Source of the DNA: Pseudomonas sp. RIT-PI-r
GTDB lineage: Bacteria; Pseudomonadota; Gammaproteobacteria; Pseudomonadales; Pseudomonadaceae
NCBI RefSeq assembly: GCF_001297015.1
Contig: NZ_LIGE01000025.1
Location: forward strand, 124,001 to 188,000
Direction of reading: 5' to 3'
DNA length: 64,000 nucleotides
Of this stretch, positions 58,985 through 64,000 are shown piece by piece. How positions within the stretch are numbered: position 1 is the first letter of the stretch; each line of letters opens with the position of its first letter. Both the position numbers and the translations under genes were made by a program. The notes beneath the pieces were generated by a model. It worked only from the letters and a program-made list of their open reading frames with translations, ran no database searches and was not told the origin of the DNA.

Positions 58985-60376
58985 TCAATAGATGTTTTTC
59001 GAAAACAGCGTGAAGGGCGTCTTGATGAGAATTTTGATGTCGAGCCACAGCGACCATTGGTTGATGTAGTTGAGGTCTTGGGCGACGCGCAGCTGCATCT
59101 TTTCCACTGTCTCGGTTTCGCCGCGATGGCCGGTGATCTGGGCGAGGCCGGTGATGCCCGGCTTGAGGCGATGGCGGGCCATGTAGGCGCGCACCTTGCC
59201 GGTGTAATAAATGTTGTGGGTGACGGCATGCGGGCGCGGGCCGACCAGGGCCATCTGCCCGGAGACGACATTGAACAGCTGCGGCAATTCGTCGATGGAA
59301 CTGCGGCGCAGGAAGCCGCCAATCGGGGTGAGGCGGGCATCGTCACGGGTGGCCTGACGCACCTCGCGATCGTCGTGGACGTGCATCGAACGAAACTTCC
59401 AGACCTTGATCACTTCACCGTTGCAACCGTGGCGGGCCTGCTTGAACAGCACCGGGCCTGCGGAGGTCAGCTTGACGGCGACAGCCACCACCAGCAGCAA
59501 GGGACTGAGCAGGATAATGGCCGCGCCGGCCAGGCTGCGTTCAAACAGGTCCTTGCAAAACAGGCTCGCCGGGTGCGAGCTGATGAGGCTTTCATTGAGG
59601 TAGATCGCCGGCATCCGCTCGATTTCCGAGATCGAATGGTTGAGCAACACCATGCTGCCGAAATCCGGAATCCACACCACGTCGACATTCATGTCCAAGA
59701 GGTCGATGTACAGCGCTTCGATGGTCGCGGCATGCGCCATGGTCAGCACGATGTAGACGCGGCGCACCTCCAGGCGCGTGATGATCTCGCGGATCGCGGC
59801 AACGTGACCGAGCAGCGGCAGAATGCTTGGCGCCGGGCCGCTATTGTCGGCAGCGGCAATGAAACCGAGCACCAGCGCGCGGTTCGGTCGCGAGAGTTTT
59901 TTCGCCAGCTCATGAGCCGTCGGGCAGGTGCCGATGATCACCGAACGGCGCTCTTTGCAGACCCTGCGCGAGTGCAATCGGGCCAGGTAATGCAGGGGCA
60001 GAAAGCTTGCCGCCTGGACCACGAAACCCAGCACCGCCCAGACCATGATCACCTGCCGCGAGTAAATCGCGCTGGTCTGGGTAATGAAGGCAATCGCCGC
60101 CAGCACGGCCAGCAGAATCAGCCACGCTGCGAGCAATCGGCCGAGGCCGACCAACAGACCATGGCGCTTGTGGTAGACCTGCATCACGCTGTAAATCGGC
60201 ACCGAACCGAGCACGGCGAGAATGATCAGGATGCGGTATTCGCTGTTCAGACTGCCGACGCGCCAATGCACGAGCAACATCAGCAGCGACGTGGTCAACG
60301 ACAGCGCACACAGCCACTGGCCCCAGAAGGTCAGGCCCCGGCGGTGCGTCATGTGAGCGGTATAGAGCGGCGTCAT
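58985..60376 (-). CDS. Undecaprenyl-phosphate sugar phosphotransferase (WcaJ/WbaP-like)
   Basis: A 463-residue polyisoprenyl-phosphate hexose-1-phosphate transferase. Four N-terminal membrane helices (about 10-110) are followed by a Rossmann-like middle region (TCPTAHELAKKLSRPNRALVLGFI, in parts), one more helix and the catalytic domain with GPVLFKQARHGCNGEVIKVWKFRSM (in parts), RSSIDELPQLFNVVSGQMALVGPRPH and LKPGITGLAQITGH. It starts each repeat unit by moving glucose- or galactose-1-phosphate to undecaprenyl phosphate. ATG 60376 was selected because GAGG lies eight bases upstream, while an ATG at 60406 has no ribosome site. No gene lies in the 119 bases between it and the kinase gene. Confidence 0.88.
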   Translation of the reverse strand: MTPLYTAHMTHRRGLTFWGQWLCALSLTTSLLMLLVHWRVGSLNSEYRILIILAVLGSVPIYSVMQVYHKRHGLLVGLGRLLAAWLILLAVLAAIAFITQTSAIYSRQVIMVWAVLGFVVQAASFLPLHYLARLHSRRVCKERRSVIIGTCPTAHELAKKLSRPNRALVLGFIAAADNSGPAPSILPLLGHVAAIREIITRLEVRRVYIVLTMAHAATIEALYIDLLDMNVDVVWIPDFGSMVLLNHSISEIERMPAIYLNESLISSHPASLFCKDLFERSLAGAAIILLSPLLLVVAVAVKLTSAGPVLFKQARHGCNGEVIKVWKFRSMHVHDDREVRQATRDDARLTPIGGFLRRSSIDELPQLFNVVSGQMALVGPRPHAVTHNIYYTGKVRAYMARHRLKPGITGLAQITGHRGETETVEKMQLRVAQDLNYINQWSLWLDIKILIKTPFTLFSKNIY

Positions 60377-60525
60377 GGGCTTAACCTCAAGGCAGCAGTC
60401 ATGCATCAGCGCTAATCGAACGGACAGGACGTGTCGCCCGATGGCTATTCCGTAGCTCGGCAGAGGTGAAGCGGGTTGTGCGATGGCAGAAGGGGGCGTA
60501 GCGGCTGGCGTATTCGCCTAAGGTG

Positions 60526-62841
60526 TTACCTGGGCGCGAAATCGTAGTTATAGAACGCCCGGGAGTGTTGATAGCCGTACTTGCGCGCCTTGCGCAGGTC
60601 GACCTGGTTGAGCACGGTGCCAAACACCGGCACATGGCTCTGTTGCAACATGGCCAGGCCGCGCTGCACCTGGCTGATCGGTGTGCTGTCGGCCTTGACC
60701 ACGTAGATCACGGCATCCGAATGCCGCGCCAGCAACAATGCGTCGCTGATCATCTCGGCTGGCGGTGAATCGATAATGATGTGGCGGTAACGCGACCTCA
60801 GTGCTTCAAGCATGCGCGCCATGCGCGGTGAGCTGAGCAGATCCTGCGGCGGTGGCTGTAACGGATTGAGCGAATCGGCCGGCGACGGCAGGCGCGGGGC
60901 GGCAAACATGTCCAGCGGTGGCGGCAGGACCTTGCCGGCCGGCAACATGTCCAGATTGCCCACCGAGACAATGCAGTCTTCAAGCCTGGCGGTGCCGGCA
61001 ATGACATTCGCCAGCCCCGGGCTGTCTGGTGGGAAGTCGAAGTTCAGCGACAGGGTTGGCTGACGCATGTCGGCATCGATCAACAGCACACGCTCGAGTG
61101 ACGTCAGCGAGCTGGCCAGATTGTTGGCAATGGTGCTTTTTCCCTCACCGGCAACCGTCGACGTCACCAGCACCACCTGCGAGGGCATTTCGCTGCTTTG
61201 CAGCATCAACCAGGTACGCAGGTTGCGAATGGTCTCGGAAAAACGCGGGTTGTCGTTATCCTCAAACAAGCGCGCCAGTTGCCGACGGGTTTTCTTCGTC
61301 ACCAGTGGCACGACGCTGAGCAGTGGAATGTTCAGCGCGCTTTCGATCGATTCGTCGGTTTTGAAGGTATTGCTCAGGCTCTCGAAGAGCAGCGCCAAGG
61401 CAACGCCGATCACCGCAGCGATCAACCCGACGATCGCGACAATCAAGGTTTTCCGCGGTTTGCTCGCGTCGACCGGGACAATGGCCGGGTCGACGATGCG
61501 CACCTTGGTCGAGTCCATGTCGGCGGTGGCGGTGGTTTCTTTCAAGCGGGTGACGAAGGTTTCATACAGCGCGCGGGAGCTGTCGACCTCACGCTGGAAC
61601 TCGCGCAACTGGAACTCTTTACGCGCAATGTCCTGGATCTGCGCCTTGTTGCTGTTGAACGACTGACGCAACGAGGCTTCGCTGGCGGTGGCGAGCTGGT
61701 ATTGCCGTTCAATACCGGCGACCACTTGCTGCACCTGCAATTGCAGGCTGGTGGTGGCGGTGCGCAATTCGGACTGCGCAGAAAGCAGGCTCGGGTGTTT
61801 TGGCCCATAGCGGCCCGCCAGTTCATCCACCTTGGCTTGCGCCACGGCCCGGTCGGCCTGAAATTTCTGCACCAAAGGATTGCTCAGCACCGCAGGCACG
61901 CTGGAGAGCCGGCTCAGATCGCCGTTGCCCAAGGCCTTCGCCTGACGGTACTCACTCTCGGCTTCGGCGCGGTTGCGCCGGGCGTCGACCATGCGATTGC
62001 CGGTCATTTCCAGTTCGTTGGCACTGATGGTGGCAACGCCGCCAACGTCGACCAGACCTTGTTCTTCGCGGTAGCCCTGAAGTTTTTTCTCGGCGACGCG
62101 CAAGTTGTCGCGCAGCTTGACCAGCCGTGTGTTCATCCAGGCTGTAGTGGTTTGCGAGGACTTTTCGCTGGTGTCGAGCTGGCTGTCGGTGAAGCCTTGG
62201 GCCAACGCATTGGCCGCCGCAGCGGCCAGAACCGGGTCGGGCAACTCGACCTCGATTTCGAGCAACTGGCTCTTGCCGACGAACTTGACGCTGGTGTGCA
62301 GCATGAGGTTCTGCGTGACCTGATTGAAGACGTCTTCTTCAGTGGGTTCCTCTATTTTGCTCAGCGGCATCAACCGGCTCAGCCCCGGGATCCATTGATC
62401 AAGGTCGAGATCAGCCAGCCACTGGCGCGGTGTAAACCAGGGCTTTGCTTGCTGACGCGGGTCGGTAACCGGGTGGGTGGTCAGGCCGAGTTTTTTCACT
62501 GCGCGTTCGGCTAGATCACGCGATTGCAGGAGCGCCTGCTGGGTCTGCAAGTAGTCCGTGGCGTTGCCGCCGGAATCCTTGACTTGCTGGAACGACATCA
62601 GCGGTGGGGTTTTATCGTTGAACAGCAGAGTGGTGCTGCCGATGTATTGCGGCGTGATGTTCGAGACCACAATTGCGGCCAGCGCAGCGCTCGCGAGCAC
62701 CAGCCAGGCGATGCTCCATTTGGCGCGCCAGATCACTCTCCAGAGCTTTAACAGGTCAAGGGTGTCCTTGTCTTCGCTGTACTGCTGATGCAGATGCGCT
62801 TGCAGAGGACGTTCGACGTAGGTGCTAGGGCTGTTGTCCAT
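60526..62841 (-). CDS. Polysaccharide co-polymerase with tyrosine autokinase domain (Wzc-like)
   Basis: A 771-residue protein. The N-terminal Wzz domain (about 25-120) contains LLKLWRVIWRAKWSIAWLVL, followed by a long periplasmic coiled-coil region, a second membrane helix (about 465-485, TLIVAIVGLIAAVIGVALAL) and a BY-kinase domain with Walker A STVAGEGKST, Walker A' LLIDADMRQP and Walker B HIIIDSPP. The C-terminus is Tyr-rich (YGYQHSRAFYNYDF), the autophosphorylation cluster. It controls chain length and export together with the outer-membrane export protein encoded next. A proline-rich insert (LPPPLDM to LQPPPQDLL) interrupts the kinase domain. ATG 62841 is two bases after the end of the preceding gene. 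Confidence 0.9.
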   Translation of the reverse strand: MDNSPSTYVERPLQAHLHQQYSEDKDTLDLLKLWRVIWRAKWSIAWLVLASAALAAIVVSNITPQYIGSTTLLFNDKTPPLMSFQQVKDSGGNATDYLQTQQALLQSRDLAERAVKKLGLTTHPVTDPRQQAKPWFTPRQWLADLDLDQWIPGLSRLMPLSKIEEPTEEDVFNQVTQNLMLHTSVKFVGKSQLLEIEVELPDPVLAAAAANALAQGFTDSQLDTSEKSSQTTTAWMNTRLVKLRDNLRVAEKKLQGYREEQGLVDVGGVATISANELEMTGNRMVDARRNRAEAESEYRQAKALGNGDLSRLSSVPAVLSNPLVQKFQADRAVAQAKVDELAGRYGPKHPSLLSAQSELRTATTSLQLQVQQVVAGIERQYQLATASEASLRQSFNSNKAQIQDIARKEFQLREFQREVDSSRALYETFVTRLKETTATADMDSTKVRIVDPAIVPVDASKPRKTLIVAIVGLIAAVIGVALALLFESLSNTFKTDESIESALNIPLLSVVPLVTKKTRRQLARLFEDNDNPRFSETIRNLRTWLMLQSSEMPSQVVLVTSTVAGEGKSTIANNLASSLTSLERVLLIDADMRQPTLSLNFDFPPDSPGLANVIAGTARLEDCIVSVGNLDMLPAGKVLPPPLDMFAAPRLPSPADSLNPLQPPPQDLLSSPRMARMLEALRSRYRHIIIDSPPAEMISDALLLARHSDAVIYVVKADSTPISQVQRGLAMLQQSHVPVFGTVLNQVDLRKARKYGYQHSRAFYNYDFAPR

Positions 62842-62843
62842 GA

Positions 62844-63377
62844 TTAGAAAAAGCCTTGTGCAATGGAAATGGTGTCGCCGGGGGCAATCGTGGTGTTGCG
62901 CGTCACGTCATCGGTGAGGGTCGCGCCGCCATCGCCGCGCAAAATGGTCACGCGCTTGATCGAGGCGCGCTCGGTCAAGCCACCGCCCAGGGCAATGGCT
63001 TTCTCCAGGGTCAGGCCGGGCACGAACGGGTAGCTGCCGGGCTTCTTGACTTCGCCATTGATGTAGAAAGACCGGTATTCGATCTGGCTGAGGCTGACTT
63101 TCGGGTCGATCAGGTATCCCTGTTTCAGCCCGTCGACGATGATTTTTTCGACTTGGCCGGGGGTCAGTCCCTTGGCGGAAATCTCGCCCAGAAAAGGATA
63201 GGAAAAGGTCCCGGCATCACTGAGGCGGATCTTTTTCAGGCTCAATTCTGGCTCACCGAAGACGATGATGCGCAAGACATCGCCAGCGGCCAGTTTGTAT
63301 TGGGTGCTGGGGTCTGCGGCAAAGGTATGAGGTACAAAAATCAGGGCGAACAGCAAGACGAGTGTGCGTGTGTTCAT
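62844..63377 (-). CDS. Polysaccharide export protein (Wza-like), short form
   Basis: A 177-residue protein with a signal peptide (LVLLFALIFVPHTFA-ADP) and no lipobox cysteine. The polysaccharide export domain contains YKLAAGDVLRIIVFGEPELS and LGEISAKGLTPGQVEKII; one SLBB-type domain follows with YINGEVKKPGSYPFVPGLTLEKAIALGGG (in parts). It is much shorter than E. coli Wza (about 380 residues) and lacks the outer-membrane helix, like several two-component EPS exporters that use a separate barrel. The neighbouring beta-barrel gene may supply that pore. It lies between the barrel gene and the Wzc-like kinase gene. Confidence 0.85.
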   Translation of the reverse strand: MNTRTLVLLFALIFVPHTFAADPSTQYKLAAGDVLRIIVFGEPELSLKKIRLSDAGTFSYPFLGEISAKGLTPGQVEKIIVDGLKQGYLIDPKVSLSQIEYRSFYINGEVKKPGSYPFVPGLTLEKAIALGGGLTERASIKRVTILRGDGGATLTDDVTRNTTIAPGDTISIAQGFF

Positions 63378-63389
63378 GTCGAGACCCTC

Positions 63390-64000
63390 TTAAAGGCTGA
63401 CGTTGAAACTGATCTGGAACACGTTGCGGGTGAAGCTTTCATCGTCGGCATCGGAATCGTTGTCGCGGTACCGATAGCCCAATTCGATATCCAGCCAGCG
63501 GCGCATCGCGTACACCACGGCCAGGTTGTAGTCCTGCAGATCGTCGGTACGGCTTTGGCCTTCGTAGACATAACGGCCAAACCCGGCTTGGGCCACCGTG
63601 GTGATCCGTTCGGTCCAGCCGTGACGCCAACCGACCTGAGTGAACGTCGACTTCACGGCATCAGCGCCATCGTCACCTTCGGCAAGGGCCTGACGAGCGA
63701 CAAAGGTAAACGTCGAATAGGTTCGCGGTTTCCATTGCAAGTCCACTTGCCAGGTCGGGTTGTCGAGGTCTTTGGATTCGCTGTTGTCGAAGTTCTTGCG
63801 CTCATAGCCGAGGCGCACTTTGCCGGTTGTACGTGCGGTGAAGTCCCACACGGCACCGGCCAGTACCGCATCGGATTTACTGCTGCGCGGGCTGTTGGCT
63901 TGCTGATAATCGAAGTCGGTGTGGTCATATTCCAGCAGGCCGCGAGTGTTACTGCCGATGCGGTGGTACCAGGTGCTGGTGAGGGCGGTGGTATTGCGTT
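63390..64000 (-). CDS. Outer-membrane beta-barrel protein of the EPS locus, partial (N-terminus beyond window)
   Basis: The minus-strand frame is open from the right edge to the stop at 63390, giving the last ~203 residues. Alternating amphipathic strands are plain: TSTWYHRIGSNTRGLLEYDH, SDAVLAGAVWDFTARTTGKVRLGYER, WQVDLQWKPRTYSTFTFVARQALA and a terminal strand ending FQISFNVSL. These features match EpsL/VpsM-type outer-membrane barrels from exopolysaccharide loci. It is 12 bases upstream of the export-protein gene on the same strand and would be the earliest gene visible in this operon. Its start and any signal peptide are off-window. Confidence 0.8.
   Translation of the reverse strand, partial: RNTTALTSTWYHRIGSNTRGLLEYDHTDFDYQQANSPRSSKSDAVLAGAVWDFTARTTGKVRLGYERKNFDNSESKDLDNPTWQVDLQWKPRTYSTFTFVARQALAEGDDGADAVKSTFTQVGWRHGWTERITTVAQAGFGRYVYEGQSRTDDLQDYNLAVVYAMRRWLDIELGYRYRDNDSDADDESFTRNVFQISFNVSL

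Noticed and set aside
1..64000. tRNA, rRNA, CRISPR arrays, insertion sequences or prophage genes
   Set aside because: I looked for cloverleaf-like segments, regularly spaced short repeats, transposase or integrase motifs and found none.

Overview
The window looks like a chromosomal segment of a fluorescent pseudomonad (Pseudomonas fluorescens group). The reasons are high-GC coding DNA, REP-like palindromes, a membrane-bound PQQ glucose dehydrogenase beside an OprB porin, and PuuB/PuuR/PuuA-type polyamine genes. No tRNA, rRNA, CRISPR array, insertion sequence or prophage was seen. This taxonomic call is an inference from gene content.

Layout. (1) 1-12482, minus strand: a 3771-residue secreted adhesin (LEPR-XLL motif, DUF4347, isopeptide/DUF11-like domains, 11 VCBS-type repeats) followed by a TolC-family lipoprotein that runs off the left edge; the rest of a type I secretion system probably lies outside. 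(2) 12758-16500: a DUF2092/Asn-rich exported protein pair, a DUF502 membrane protein, proP, then a DUF2252 gene remnant next to a half-REP. (3) 16890-22591: GlxA-type regulator, orphan sulfonate-type binding protein, arylsulfotransferase-like protein and TonB receptor, a probable sulfur-ester scavenging module. (4) 22676-25917: gamma-glutamylpolyamine-type oxidase, XRE-cupin regulator and glutamine-synthetase-like ligase behind a strong palindrome. (5) 26037-33710: small membrane protein, LysR remnant, ABC exporter, oprB and gcd, and a LysR regulator. (6) 33963-46184: a tightly coupled operon for import and breakdown of an amino acid, probably sulfur-containing: two paralogous binding proteins, FAD 2-hydroxyacid dehydrogenase, aminotransferase, two permeases, ATPase, cysteine-dioxygenase-like cupin and a four-rhodanese/cystathionine beta-lyase fusion. 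It is followed by an N-methyl-amino-acid-oxidase-like gene and a MetQ-like binding protein. (7) 46228-47130: bestrophin. (8) 47231-64000, minus strand: a Wzx/Wzy-type exopolysaccharide operon with at least 14 genes, cut by the right edge.

The most noteworthy system is region 6, where transport, transamination, 2-hydroxyacid oxidation, thiol oxidation, beta-elimination and sulfane-sulfur transfer are encoded together and the last two sit in one polypeptide. Region 8 is a complete set for making and exporting a uronic-acid-containing polysaccharide, ending with a two-domain GH16 protein and a membrane acyltransferase. Two gene remnants (DUF2252 and LysR) and one TonB receptor with an apparently scrambled signal peptide show local decay.
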